DNA of 64,000 nucleotides. It comes from Pseudoduganella sp. (GTDB lineage Bacteria; Pseudomonadota; Gammaproteobacteria; Burkholderiales; Burkholderiaceae_D). The DNA is taken from assembly GCA_021323265.1 (NCBI GenBank), contig JAJTCO010000027.1, forward strand, positions 1-64,000. Direction: 5' to 3'. The notes beneath the pieces are model-generated. The model searched no databases. It saw nothing but the letters and a program-made list of their open reading frames with translations, and was not told the DNA's origin. The position numbers and the translations under genes are program-made. Of the stretch, positions 35,449 to 45,422 are shown one piece after another. The stretch's first letter is position 1; each line of letters begins with the position of its first letter.

Positions 35449-36390
35449 ATGCAAGAATCGACACTGTACGGCCGCGTGCTCGGCCTGGCCAACCTTGGCC
35501 TCATGGTGCTGGACGCGAACCAGCGCATCGTCTTCTGGAACCAGTGGCTGGCCAGCCGCTCGGGCATGGCGGCTTCCCGCGTGCAGGGCCTGGCCTTGCT
35601 GGAGGCGTTTCCCGAGCTGACGGGGCAGCGCATCGAGCAGGCGCTGCACACGGCGCTGGCCAACAACCTGCCCTGCGTGCTGCCGCAAAACCAGAACCGC
35701 ACGCCCTTCCCGCTGTTCGCGGCGGGCACCTGGGGCGGCGAACGCATCGAGCAGGCGGTCACGCTGACGCCCTTCAACGAGGACAAGGAGCGCTTCTGCC
35801 TGATCGAAGTGGCCGACGTCAGCAACACCGTCGGCCGCGAACGCCTGCTGCGCGGCCAGGCCGAGGCCCTGCGCGCGCAATCGTATGTGGACGGCCTGAC
35901 CGGCATCGCCAACCGCCGCCATTTCGACGTGGCGCTGGACCGCGAACTGCGCCGCGCCCACCGCCAGGGCAGCCCGTTGTCGCTGCTGCTGATGGACATC
36001 GACTCCTTCAAGGCCTACAACGACCACTTCGGCCACCAGCAGGGCGACGCCTGCCTGGCCCTCGTGGCCGAAGCCTTCGCTTCGCGCCTGCAGCGCCCGG
36101 CCGACCTGGCGGCGCGCTACGGCGGCGAGGAATTTGCCGCCGTGCTGCCCGACACCAGCGCCGAACAGGCGGCCCAGCACGCGGAAGTGATCCGCGCCTA
36201 CGTGGAATCGTTGAAGATGGCGCACGCGCCCCAGGCCGTGCATCCGCACGTCACCCTCAGCATCGGCGTGGCCAGCTTCGACAAGGGCCGCCTGGACGAC
36301 GCCAAGTCGCTGCTGGAAGCGGCCGACCGCGCGCTCTATGCCGCCAAGCGCGCCGGGCGCAACCGCGTCATCGTGGAGCAGCCGGCCTGA
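35449..36390 (+). CDS. PAS-GGDEF diguanylate cyclase (paralogue of 19996 gene)
   Basis: 313 residues. PAS domain (about 8-125; GLMVLDANQRIVFWNQWLASRSG) followed by a GGDEF domain with GGEEF (225-229) and RPAD inhibitory site (216-219). Sequence order and many short stretches match the cyclase at 19996 (YVDGLTGIANRRHFDVALDRE against LLDDLTGVANRRHFDLAIDRE; NDHFGHQQGDACL against NDHYGHQQGDACL), so they are paralogues or diverged duplicates. The track starts at a TTG (35431); ATG 35449 is preferred. No CheY/CheC partners are near this copy. Confidence 0.92.
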   Translation: MQESTLYGRVLGLANLGLMVLDANQRIVFWNQWLASRSGMAASRVQGLALLEAFPELTGQRIEQALHTALANNLPCVLPQNQNRTPFPLFAAGTWGGERIEQAVTLTPFNEDKERFCLIEVADVSNTVGRERLLRGQAEALRAQSYVDGLTGIANRRHFDVALDRELRRAHRQGSPLSLLLMDIDSFKAYNDHFGHQQGDACLALVAEAFASRLQRPADLAARYGGEEFAAVLPDTSAEQAAQHAEVIRAYVESLKMAHAPQAVHPHVTLSIGVASFDKGRLDDAKSLLEAADRALYAAKRAGRNRVIVEQPA

Positions 36391-36391
36391 C

Positions 36392-37651
36392 TCAGGCTGC
36401 CGAGCGCGCGCGGCGCATGCCGCTTGCCGGCGCCAGCGCCGCCTGCACGTCCTGCGCCACCATCTCCGCCGTCGCGGTCGCCATGGTCCAGCCCAGGTGG
36501 CCGTGGCCCGTGTTGTAGAACACGCCCGGCCGGCGCCCCGGCCCCACGCGCGGCACCAGGTCCGGCATCATCGGGCGCAGGCCGGCCCAGGGCAGCACCT
36601 GGCGCGTGCTGACGCCGGGGAAGCATTGCTGCACCCACTGCACCAGCGGCGCGATGCGGTCGGCGCGGATGTCGCGGTTAAAGCCGTTGAACTCCGCCGT
36701 TCCCGCCACGCGCAGGCGGCCCGCGCCCAGGCGGCTGGTGACCAGTTTGGCGGCATCGTCCACCAGGCTGGCCTGGGGCGCCGCCGCGCGGCTGGCCGCA
36801 TCGTCCAGCATGACCGTGACCGAGTAGCCTTTCACCGGGTAGACGTTGACGCGGTCGCCCAGCATGGCCGCCAGCGCGCGGCTGGCGGTGCCGGCGCACA
36901 CCACCACGGCGTCGAAGTCCTGCCGTGCCGGCTCCGCTGCGTGCTCGAAGCCGATGCTGACGCCCCCACCCTTGCGCGGCGCCAGTTCCTGCACGGCGGC
37001 GCCGCACACCAGCTGCACGCCGCGCCGCGCGGCAGCCTGCGCCAGGCCGAGCGTGAACTGGTGGATGTCGCCCGTGCTGTCGCTCTCGGTGAAAAAACCG
37101 CCGTAGAACTGCCCGGCCAGCGCGGGCTCGATCGCCTGCATCTCCAGCGGCGTCACGGCGCGCCGCTGCAGGCCGCCCTGCGCCAGCAATTTGCTGACGC
37201 GGGCCGCGTGCTCGAAGCCGGCCTTGTCGCGGCACACGTGCAGGATGCCCTGGCGCCGCTCGTCGAAGGCGATGCCCTCCTCGCGCGCCCAGCCGAACAG
37301 GTGCTCGCGGGCGGCAATGGCCAGCCGCGTGCAGGTGATGGTGTTGGCCTCGTAGCGCGGGATGGCCGCCAGGAACTCGGCGAACCAGGACAGCTTGTGC
37401 CAGCCTGGCGCCGGGTGCACCAGCAGCGGCGCATCGTGGCGCAGCATCCAGGCCAGGCCCTTGCGCACGGTGGCCCAGCTGTTCCACACTTCGGCGTTGG
37501 AGGCCGACAGCTGGCCGCCGTTGGCAAACGAGGTTTCCATCGCAGGATAGCGGTGGCGCTCGAACAGCGTGACCTGCATGCCGCGCCGCGCCAGGGCGTA
37601 GGCGCTCGTGACGCCGGCGATGCCGCCGCCGATGACTGCGATGGAGGGCAT
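36392..37651 (-). CDS. dadA: D-amino acid dehydrogenase
   Basis: FAD-dependent oxidative deamination of D-amino acids, feeding electrons to quinone at the membrane. 419 residues. N-terminal dinucleotide-binding motif IAVIGGGIAGVTSAYAL, then the DadA region SFANGGQLSASNAEVWNSW and the C-terminal LPWAGLRPMMPDLVPRVGPG with GHGHLGWTMA. The ORF in the track starts at 37735; ATG 37651 gives the FAD-binding start. No alanine racemase (dadX) is adjacent. A small membrane protein gene lies 8 bases upstream on the same strand and may be cotranscribed. Confidence 0.93.
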   Translation of the reverse strand: MPSIAVIGGGIAGVTSAYALARRGMQVTLFERHRYPAMETSFANGGQLSASNAEVWNSWATVRKGLAWMLRHDAPLLVHPAPGWHKLSWFAEFLAAIPRYEANTITCTRLAIAAREHLFGWAREEGIAFDERRQGILHVCRDKAGFEHAARVSKLLAQGGLQRRAVTPLEMQAIEPALAGQFYGGFFTESDSTGDIHQFTLGLAQAAARRGVQLVCGAAVQELAPRKGGGVSIGFEHAAEPARQDFDAVVVCAGTASRALAAMLGDRVNVYPVKGYSVTVMLDDAASRAAAPQASLVDDAAKLVTSRLGAGRLRVAGTAEFNGFNRDIRADRIAPLVQWVQQCFPGVSTRQVLPWAGLRPMMPDLVPRVGPGRRPGVFYNTGHGHLGWTMATATAEMVAQDVQAALAPASGMRRARSAA

Positions 37652-37659
37652 GCCGGCGC

Positions 37660-38034
37660 CTACTGCAGCGCCACCTTGCCGTGCGAGGCGGCGCCGGTGG
37701 CGCCCAGCACGCCGGCAATCAGCAGCACGTACCACAAGGCCCCCGTGCCACCCTGCAGCACCAGCAGCGCCGTGGCGTCGGCCACCAGGACCGCCGCGCA
37801 GCCCAGCGCCAGCAGCAACAGGGCAATCGACACGGCAAACGAGAGCGCGCGGAAATTGGCCACGCGCGCGCCGGTGGCAAACATCAGGTAGCCAGCCACG
37901 CTAAAGAGCGGGAACATCAGCCAGAGCGAAGCGCTGGCGGCCAGGCCGCCGACGCCCAGCTGCGCCATGACCAGCGCAGCACCGGAGAACAGGCCCAGCG
38001 CCAGCAGCAGCGCGCCCACAATGGCAAGGATCAT
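37660..38034 (-). CDS. Small four-segment membrane protein, unknown
   Basis: 124 residues, mostly hydrophobic with about four membrane segments (MILAIVGALLLALGLFSG, LWLMFPLFSVAGYLMFATGA, FAVSIALLLLALGCAAVLVAD, GALWYVLLIAGVLGATGAA). No recognised family. Hydropathy and its neat fit between genes on the same strand support coding. Located between the small exported protein gene and dadA, so likely part of that transcript. Confidence 0.65.
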   Translation of the reverse strand: MILAIVGALLLALGLFSGAALVMAQLGVGGLAASASLWLMFPLFSVAGYLMFATGARVANFRALSFAVSIALLLLALGCAAVLVADATALLVLQGGTGALWYVLLIAGVLGATGAASHGKVALQ

Positions 38035-38054
38035 GGCAACCTCCCGGACGTTGT

Positions 38055-38543
38055 TTACTGCACGCGGCGCACGCGCGGCGCGCCGCGGGCACCTTCGATA
38101 TCAATGTAGACCGCCCCCAGTGCCCCCACGCGCAGCGTCGCTTTCGGGCTGTCCAGGTAGACCACTTCGGAACTGTCGTCCTCCACGCGCCATACCTGGC
38201 CGTTGGCCAGCTTGATCAGCGTGCCGCGGTCCCAGCCTTCGAACCTGCCCACGATGGCGCTGGCCAGGGTGGTATTGCGCGCCTCCTGCGCCTGCTTGCG
38301 GACGGTCGACTGCAGCTCGAAAGCCTGGCTCACGGCCGGTGCCGGCGCGGCAACGCGTGCGGCCGGTGCCGCCGCCGGGGCCGCGGGCGCGGCGGCACTG
38401 GCCGCGCGGGCCGGAATGGCGTCGTAGCAGGCCAGGCGCGCGGACGCTTCCGCCATGGCGCGGCAGCGCAGCAGCGCCGCGTCGTCGGCGGCCATCGCGC
38501 CGCCGGCAGCCATCAAGAGAAACAGGACAGGCAACTTCTTCAT
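38055..38543 (-). CDS. Exported protein of unknown function
   Basis: 162 residues with signal peptide MKKLPVLFLLMAAGGAMA. The mature N-terminus LRCRAMAEASARLACYDAI, with two cysteines, is a pattern seen in many small periplasmic proteins of proteobacteria. An Ala/Pro-rich linker (about 47-70) precedes a C-terminal beta-rich domain (IVGRFEGWDRGTLIKLANGQVWRV). Function unknown. It is divergent from tal (116-base gap). Confidence 0.72.
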   Translation of the reverse strand: MKKLPVLFLLMAAGGAMAADDAALLRCRAMAEASARLACYDAIPARAASAAAPAAPAAAPAARVAAPAPAVSQAFELQSTVRKQAQEARNTTLASAIVGRFEGWDRGTLIKLANGQVWRVEDDSSEVVYLDSPKATLRVGALGAVYIDIEGARGAPRVRRVQ

Positions 38544-38659
38544 TCGACTTCCTTCTTGAGCAAAAAACCACGAATTACAGCCATTCTAAACGCATCGGAG
38601 CGGGCTGCGCCGATTTAGTACAATAGGGACTTTTCGTCCCTAACGTTTCCAGGACTGCA

Positions 38660-39589
38660 ATGAACCAGCTCGAACAGCTCAAGCAATACACCACCGTCGT
38701 TGCCGACACCGGCGATTTCCAGTCGATCAAGGCTTATGCGCCGCAAGACGCCACCACCAACCCATCGCTGATCCTGAAAGCGGTGCAGAAGGACGACTAC
38801 AAGCCGCTGCTGGAAAAAGCCGTGCGCGACAACCCGAACGCCAGCACCGGCGAGATCATCGACAAGCTGCTGATCGCTTTCGGCACCGAAATCCTGAAGT
38901 ACGTTCCAGGCCGCGTCTCGACCGAGATCGACGCCGCCTTGTCCTTCGACGTGGCCGGCAACGTGGCCAAGGGCCGCGAACTGATCGCGCTGTACGAAAA
39001 GGCCGGCATCCCGCGCGAACGCGTGCTGATCAAGATTGCCTCCACCTGGGAAGGCATCCGCGCCTCCGAAATGCTGGAGAAGGAAGGCATCCGCACCAAC
39101 ATGACCCTGCTGTTCTCGCTGTGCCAGGCCATCGCCTGCGCCGAAGCGGGCTCCCAGCTCATTTCCCCGTTCGTGGGCCGCATCTACGACTGGTACAAGA
39201 AATCCACCGGCATCGACTACCAGGGCGCGGAAGACCCGGGCGTGCAGTCGGTCAAGCGCATCTACAACTACTACCGCAAGTTCGGCTACAAGACTGAAGT
39301 GATGGGCGCATCGTTCCGCAACACCAGCCAGATCCTGGAACTGGCCGGCTGCGACCTGCTGACCATCTCGCCGGACCTGCTGCAAAAGCTGGCCGACACC
39401 GAAGGCGCGGTGGAGCGCAAGCTCAACCCGGCCGATGCCGGTACCGCCGTCAAGATCTCGGTGGACGAGAAGACCTTCCGCTTCATGCTCAATGAAGACG
39501 CGATGGCGACCGAGAAGCTGGCCGAAGGCATCCGCGCCTTCGTGGCCGACTCCAACAAGCTGAAACAGATGATTTCGGCCCTGCGCTGA
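38660..39589 (+). CDS. tal: Transaldolase
   Basis: Moves a three-carbon dihydroxyacetone unit between sugar phosphates in the non-oxidative pentose phosphate pathway. 309 residues (subfamily I, TalB-like). [21 protein letters not shown], the Schiff-base Lys125 in [13 protein letters not shown] and [15 protein letters not shown] are visible. A TACAAT -10-like sequence lies about 36 bases upstream. Followed by a strong terminator. Together with rpiA it completes part of the non-oxidative branch in this window. Confidence 0.97.
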   Translation: MNQLEQLKQYTTVVADTGDFQSIKAYAPQDATTNPSLILKAVQKDDYKPLLEKAVRDNPNASTGEIIDKLLIAFGTEILKYVPGRVSTEIDAALSFDVAGNVAKGRELIALYEKAGIPRERVLIKIASTWEGIRASEMLEKEGIRTNMTLLFSLCQAIACAEAGSQLISPFVGRIYDWYKKSTGIDYQGAEDPGVQSVKRIYNYYRKFGYKTEVMGASFRNTSQILELAGCDLLTISPDLLQKLADTEGAVERKLNPADAGTAVKISVDEKTFRFMLNEDAMATEKLAEGIRAFVADSNKLKQMISALR

Positions 39590-39610
39590 GCACACCTGCC
39601 GCAACCAGAG

Positions 39611-39635
39611 AAAGGGCGCCACGGCGCCCTTTTTT
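39611..39635 (+). terminator. Rho-independent terminator after tal
   Basis: AAAGGGCGCC-AC-GGCGCCCTTTTTT: a stem of about ten base pairs, GC-rich, with a six-to-seven T run, 22 bases after the tal stop. Confidence 0.9.
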
Positions 39636-39709
39636 GCTATACAAAACGTTACAATTGCCAGTGTTATACAATTTTCGGCGCAGTCCCACTCACAAGAAGA
39701 GACGCCCCA

Positions 39710-40903
39710 ATGAAACCTGTATCGCGCATCCTGCCGCTGGCAGCCGCCGCCCTGTCGCTGACCCTTGCCGCCTGCGGCGATAAGAAAGATGCCGGCAAGG
39801 GCGCTCCCCCGCCTCCCACCGTTTCCGTCATCACCGCCACCGCCGGCCAAGTCACCATCACCAACGAGCTGCCGGGTCGCGTGGAAGCGTCGCGCATCGC
39901 CCAGGTGCGTGCGCGCACGCCGGGCATCGTGCTGCAGCGGGTATTCAAAGAGGGCGGCGACGTCAAGGCCGGGGAAGTGCTGTTCCGCATCGATCCCGCG
40001 CAATTCCAGGCCAGTGTCGACAGCGCCGATGCCGCCGTGGCGCGGGCGGAAGCCAACCTGGCCCAGGCCGACCTGAAGGTGCGGCGCTACAAGCCGCTGC
40101 TGGCGGCGCAGGCGGTCAGCCAGCAGGAATACGACGACGCGTTGACGGCCCAGAAGCAGGCCGGCGCGGAGCTGCAGTCGGCGCGCGCGGCACGCAAGAA
40201 CGCCGGTCTCACGCTGGGCTACGCCACGGTGACGGCGCCGATCTCGGGCCGCGTGGGACGCGCCCTGGTCACGGAAGGCGCGCTGGTGGGCCAGAACGAG
40301 GCAACGCCCATGGCCACCGTGCAGCAGCTCGATCCGATCTACGTCACCATCACCCAGTCCTCGGCCGAACTGCTGCGCCTGAAGCAGGCGCTGGCCAAGG
40401 GTACGCTAAAGAGCGCCGGCAAGGACCAGGCGCGCGTGACCTTGCTGACCGAGGATGGCCAGGAATATCCGCGCACCGGCAAGCTGCTGTTCTCCGACGT
40501 GGCGGTGGACGAATCGTCCGGCGCCGTGTCGATGCGGGCCGAATTCCCCAATCCGGAGCGCATCCTGCTGCCGGGCATGTATGTGCGCACGCGCCTGGAG
40601 CAAGGCGTCAACGAGTCGGCCATCACCGTGCCGCAGCAGGCCGTGGTGCGCGGCGCGGAAGGCGCTTCCGTGCTGGTGGTGGGCAGCGACAACAAGGTCA
40701 GTTCGGTGCCGGTCAAGGCCGACGCGGCAACCGGCGGCAAGTGGGTGGTCAGCTCCGGCCTGAAGGGCGGCGAGCGCGTCATCGTGGAAGGCTTCCAGAA
40801 GACCAAGCCAGGCGGCACCGTCAATCCGGTCCCCTGGAAAGGCCCGGCGCAGGGCCCTGCCGCAGGCGGCGCGCCTGCAGCATCCGCCGCAGCAGCCAAA
40901 TAA
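39710..40903 (+). CDS. RND efflux periplasmic adaptor (AcrA-like lipoprotein)
   Basis: Membrane fusion protein joining the inner-membrane RND pump to the outer-membrane channel. 397 residues. Lipoprotein signal ending LTLAAC (Cys22), then a lipoyl-like hybrid motif (GIVLQRVFKEGGDVKAGEVLFRIDPAQFQ), a coiled-coil hairpin (about 105-175; ADAAVARAEANLAQADLKVRRYKPLL), beta-barrel and membrane-proximal domains. Very AcrA/MexA-like. First gene of the efflux operon; ends 12 bases before the permease. No regulator gene is adjacent. The tail is Ala/Pro-rich. Confidence 0.93.
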   Translation: MKPVSRILPLAAAALSLTLAACGDKKDAGKGAPPPPTVSVITATAGQVTITNELPGRVEASRIAQVRARTPGIVLQRVFKEGGDVKAGEVLFRIDPAQFQASVDSADAAVARAEANLAQADLKVRRYKPLLAAQAVSQQEYDDALTAQKQAGAELQSARAARKNAGLTLGYATVTAPISGRVGRALVTEGALVGQNEATPMATVQQLDPIYVTITQSSAELLRLKQALAKGTLKSAGKDQARVTLLTEDGQEYPRTGKLLFSDVAVDESSGAVSMRAEFPNPERILLPGMYVRTRLEQGVNESAITVPQQAVVRGAEGASVLVVGSDNKVSSVPVKADAATGGKWVVSSGLKGGERVIVEGFQKTKPGGTVNPVPWKGPAQGPAAGGAPAASAAAAK

Positions 40904-40915
40904 AGGGGCCGGTCC

Positions 40916-43900
40916 ATGGCAAAATTCTTTATCGACCGCCCCGTCTTCGCGTGGGTGATCGCCCTCTTCATCCTGCTGGGTGGAGCGTTGGCCATCACCG
41001 TGCTGCCGGTGGCCCAGTACCCGACCATCGCTCCGCCATCCATCGTCATCAGCGCCGCCTATCCGGGCGCTTCGGCCCAGGTGCTGGACGATGCCGTCAC
41101 CTCGGTGATCGAGCAGGAGATGAACGGCGCCGACGGCCTGCAATACGTGGAGTCGCAAAGCGACTCCAACGGCTCGGTCAGCATCACCGTCACCTTCCAG
41201 CCCGGCACCAATCCCGACCTGGCGGCGGTGGACGTGCAGAACCGCATCAAGCGCGTCGAGTCGCGCCTGCCGCAAGCGGTGATCCAGCAGGGCGTGCAGG
41301 TCAACAAGGCGCGCTCGAACATCCTGATGTTTGTCGGCGCCGCCTCGACCGACGGCAGCATGGACACCACGGCCATCGGCGACTACCTGGCGCGCAACGT
41401 GGTCAACGAGATCAAGCGCCTGCCAGGCGTCGGCCAGGCCGAACTGTTCGGCACCGAGCGTTCCATGCGCGTCTGGGTCGATCCGGACAAGCTGACCGGC
41501 TACAAGCTCAATATGAGCGAGGTCACCGCCGCCATCCGCCAGCAGAACGCCCAGGTGGCGGCCGGCACGGTGGGCGACCTGCCCAACCAGCGCTCGCAGA
41601 CCTGGTTCGCGCCGGTGGTGGTGACGGGCCAGCTGAGCTCCGTCGAGGAATTCGGCAAGATCGTGCTGCGCGCCAACCGCGACGGCTCGCTGGTGCGCCT
41701 GCGCGACGTGGCGCGCCTGGAACTGGGCGGCGCCAGCTACCGCGTCAGCGCGCGCCTGAACGGCGAGCCGTTCGTGGCCATCGCCGTGCAGCAGTCGCTG
41801 ACCGGCAATGCGCTGGCCACGGCCAACCTGGTGCGCGAGAAGATGGACGAGCTGCAAAAGTACTTCCCGCCCGGCCTGAAATACACCGTGCCCTACGATA
41901 CGTCCCTGTTCGTGAAGATCTCCATCGAGGAAGTGGTCAAGACCCTGCTCGAAGCGGTGGCGCTGGTGTTCCTGGTGATGTATGTCTTCCTGCAGAACAT
42001 CCGCTACACCCTGATCCCCACCATCGTGGTGCCGATCGCGCTGATGGGGACCTTCGCGGCGATGCAGATGTTCGGTTTCTCGATCAACGTGCTGACCATG
42101 TTCGGCATGGTGCTGGCCATCGGCATCCTGGTCGACGACGCCATCGTGGTGGTGGAAAACGTCGAGCGCATCATGAGCGAGGAAGGCCTGCCGTGTTCAT
42201 CCCGATGGCCTTCTTCGGCGGCGCCGTAGGCGCCATCTACCGCCAGTTCTCGCTGGCGATGGTGTCGGCCATGGTGTTCTCGGCATTGATGGCGCTCTCG
42301 CTCACGCCGGCGCTGTGCGCCACCATGCTAAAGCCGGTGCAGGCCGGCCACCACCATGCCAAGAGCGGCCTGTTCGGCTGGTTCAACCGCGGTTTCGCCG
42401 CCACCGCCACCCACTACCAGGGCTGGGTGGCCAGGATGCTGACGCGCACCGGGCGCTTCATGCTGATCTTCGCGGCCCTGCTGGGCATCGTGGCCTGGCT
42501 CTACGTGCGCCTGCCCTCCTCCTTCCTGCCCAACGAAGACCAGGGCTACATCATCGCCAACGTGCAGCTGCCGCCCGGCGCGGCGCGTGGCCGCACCGAG
42601 GCTGTGCTGGCCGAGGTGGACAAGTACTTCCGCAGCCAGCCCGGCGTGGCGCGCACCATCGCGGTCGCCGGCTTCAGCTTCTCCGGCAGCGGCCAGAACG
42701 CCGGCCTGGTGTTCGTGCCGTTGAAGGACTGGAAGGAGCGCGGCCCGGACCAGTCGGCCGACGCCATCGCCGGCCGTTCCTTCGGCGGCCTGGCGCACAT
42801 CCAGGATGCGCAGATCTTCGCCCTCAGCCCGCCGCCGATCCGCGAACTGGGCAACGCCACCGGCATCACGGCGCGCCTGCAGGACCGGGGCGGCCTGGGC
42901 CACGAGGCACTGCTGGCGGCGCGCAACCAGCTGCTGGAGATGGCGGGCAAGAGCAAGGTGCTGGTGGGCATGCGGCCGGAAGGCCTGGAGGACGCGCCGC
43001 AGATGCAGGTCGACGTCGACCGCGAGAAGGCCAATGCGCTGGGCGTGGCGTTCTCCGATGTCGCCGCCACGCTCGGCACGTCGCTCGGTTCGTCCTACGT
43101 GAACGACTTTGCCAACAGCGGCCGTCAGCAGCGCGTGATCGTGCAGGCGGACCAGGCACGCCGCATGCAGCCGGACGACATCCTGCGCCTGCAGGTGCGC
43201 AGCAACAGCGGGACCATGGTGCCGTTCGCCTCCTTCGCCACCACGCGCTGGGTGACGGGCCCGATCCAGCTGGTGCGCTACAACGGCTATCCGGCCTACC
43301 GCCTGAGCGCCAACGCGGCGCCGGGCTACTCGACCGGCGAGGCGATGAACGAGCTGACCCGCCTGGCCGAGCAGCTGCCGCCCGGCTTTGGCATCGAGTG
43401 GACCGGCCAGTCGGCCGAGGAGCGCTTGTCCGGGGCGCAGGCGCCGATGCTGTTTGCGCTCTCGCTGCTGGCGGCCTTCCTGGTGCTGGCGGCGCTGTAC
43501 GAGTCGGAAACGATTCCGGTGGCGGTCCTGCTGGTGGTCCCCCTGGGCGTGCTGGGCGCGCTGCTGGGCGCCCACCTGCGCGACCTGCCCAACGACGTGT
43601 ACTTCAAGGTGGGCCTGATCGCGATCATCGGCCTCTCCGCCAAGAACGCCATCCTGATCATCGAGTTCGCCAAGGACCTGCAGGCGCAGGGCAAAGGACT
43701 GATCGAAGCCACGCTGGAAGCGGTGCACCTGCGCTTCCGCCCGATCATCATGACTTCGCTCGCCTTCATCCTGGGCGTGCTGCCGCTGGTGGTCGCCTCG
43801 GGCGCGGGCTCTGCCTCGCAGCGCGCCATCGGCACCGGCGTGATGGGCGGCATGATCACCGCCACCGTGCTGGCCGTATTCCTGGTGCCGGTGTTCTTCG

Positions 43901-43986
43901 TGGTGGTGCGCCGCATCTTCAAGGGCAGCGAACGCCAGCGCCGCCTCGCCGCGCATGAACTGGACCAGCCGGAGCACAAGCCATGA
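40916..43986 (+). pseudogene. RND efflux permease (AcrB/HAE1 family), broken by an internal out-of-frame deletion
   Basis: The inner-membrane drug/proton antiporter of the efflux trio. The first frame reads MAKFFIDRPVFAWVIALF through VVVENVERIMSEEGLP (codon 426) and then hits off-frame residues and a stop at 42229. The conserved text resumes at 42193 in another frame with VFIPMAFFGGAVGAIYRQFS and runs intact to the C-terminus and stop at 43986. In AcrB about 25 residues (the loop and start of the next membrane helix) normally join these; they are missing, and the shift is 3k+1 bases, about 76 if AcrB-like. As given, it cannot make a full pump. Its final bases overlap the outer-membrane gene. 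Confidence 0.9.
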
Positions 43987-45422
43987 TCAAGTCCCTATCC
44001 CCATCCCTGGCCGCCTGCCTGCTGGCAGGCGCCGTGGCCGGCTGCTCGCTGGCCCCGGCCTACCAGCGGCCGGCGGCGCCGGTTGCCGCAGCCTTCCCCG
44101 AGCTGCCGCCCGCCGCGGGCGCCAGCGCCGCGCCGGCCACGGCGCAGGGCGCGACCTCCGCCGCCGGCGCCGGCTGGCGCGCCTTCTTCCCGGACCAGCG
44201 CCTGCAGCAGCTGATCGCGACGGCGCTGGAGAACAACCGCGACCTGCGCATTGCCGCCCTGCGCATCGAGGAGGCGCGCGGCGCCTACCGCATCCAGCGC
44301 GCCGACCGCCTGCCCACGCTGAACGCCACGCTGGGCGGAACGCGCGCCCGCACGCCCGCTTTCGCCGCCGTCAACGGCCAGTCGCAGGTGGCCGAACGGT
44401 ATGACGCCGGCCTGGCCATTTCCGCCTTCGAGCTGGACTTCTTCGGCCGCGTGAGAAGCCTGAGCGATGCGGCACTGGCCAGTTACCTGGCCACCGAGGA
44501 AGCGCGGCAGGCCGCGCACATCAGCCTGGTGGCCGAGGTGGCCAAGGCCTACTACACCGAACGCGCACTGGCCGAACAGTACGCGCTGGCCGAGCGCACC
44601 TACGCGGCGCGCCAGCGCACGTTCGACCTGACCCGGCAGCGCGTGGAAGCGGGCGCCTCCTCGCGCCTGGACCTGCGCTCCAACGAGCAGCAGATGGCGA
44701 CCGCGCGCGCCGCCGCCCTGGCCCTGGCCCGCCAGCGCGCGCAGGCCGGCAACGCCCTCACCCTGCTGCTGGGCCAGGCGCCGCCCGCCATGCCCGCCAC
44801 GACGGACGCCCTGGGCGACGCCGCGGCCGACGCCATGTCCACCCTGGCCGCCGGCCTGCCCTCCGAACTGCTGGCCAGGCGCCCCGACATCCGCGCCGCC
44901 GAGCAGCGCCTGAAGGCCGCCAACGCCAACATCGGCGCCGCGCGCGCCGCCTTCTTCCCGCGCGTCACGCTCACCACCGCGCTCGGCAGCGCCAGCCGCG
45001 AATTCAGCGGCCTGTTCGACGGCGGCAACGACACCTGGACCTTTGCCCCGCAACTGGTGCTGCCCATCTTCGACACCGGCCGCAACCGAGCCGGCCTCGA
45101 TGTCAGCCACGCACGCAAGCACATCGCCGTGGCCGACTACGAAAAGACGATCCAGGCCGCCTTCCGCGAAGTGGCCGACGCCCTGGCCGCGCGCGCCTAC
45201 CTGGGCGAGCAGGTCGCCGCCCAGCGCGCCGTGCAGGACGCCCAGGCCGAGCGCCTGCGTCTATTACAATTACGCTTTGAGAACGGCGTTGCCAGCTCGC
45301 TTGACGTGCTCGACGCCCAGCGTGAATTGTTCAGCGCGGAGCAGGCCCTGGTCCAGGCGCGCCTGCTGCGTACGACCAGCGCCATCGACCTGTACCGCGC
45401 GCTTGGAGGAGGTTTGCAGTAG
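43983..45422 (+). CDS. RND efflux outer-membrane lipoprotein (NodT/OprM family)
   Basis: Outer-membrane channel of the tripartite pump. 479 residues. Lipoprotein signal ending AGAVAGCSLAP, then two TolC-like repeats with long helical stretches (IEEARGAYRIQRADRLPTLNATL, LGEQVAAQRAVQDAQAERL) and LPSELLARRPDIRAAEQRLKAANANIGAARAAFFP. The start ATG 43983 overlaps the permease stop by 4 bases. Its presence in the operon is consistent with AcrAB-OprM type export; the pump is only complete if the permease gene is intact. Confidence 0.92.
   Translation: MIKSLSPSLAACLLAGAVAGCSLAPAYQRPAAPVAAAFPELPPAAGASAAPATAQGATSAAGAGWRAFFPDQRLQQLIATALENNRDLRIAALRIEEARGAYRIQRADRLPTLNATLGGTRARTPAFAAVNGQSQVAERYDAGLAISAFELDFFGRVRSLSDAALASYLATEEARQAAHISLVAEVAKAYYTERALAEQYALAERTYAARQRTFDLTRQRVEAGASSRLDLRSNEQQMATARAAALALARQRAQAGNALTLLLGQAPPAMPATTDALGDAAADAMSTLAAGLPSELLARRPDIRAAEQRLKAANANIGAARAAFFPRVTLTTALGSASREFSGLFDGGNDTWTFAPQLVLPIFDTGRNRAGLDVSHARKHIAVADYEKTIQAAFREVADALAARAYLGEQVAAQRAVQDAQAERLRLLQLRFENGVASSLDVLDAQRELFSAEQALVQARLLRTTSAIDLYRALGGGLQ

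Noticed and set aside
38625-38641. AGGGAC-TTTTC-GTCCCT hairpin before tal as a riboswitch
   Set aside because: Its first half overlaps the probable transcription start; no riboswitch-like core.
39636-39709. TATACAA/TTACAA direct repeats before the efflux operon as an operator
   Set aside because: Repeats are short and irregular, no regulator gene is adjacent, and spacing does not fit a clear promoter.
40741-43986. 1081-codon ORF taken as an intact RND permease
   Set aside because: Its first about 480 codons are a shadow of acrA and the permease start in the wrong frame; only the part after 42193 is real permease.
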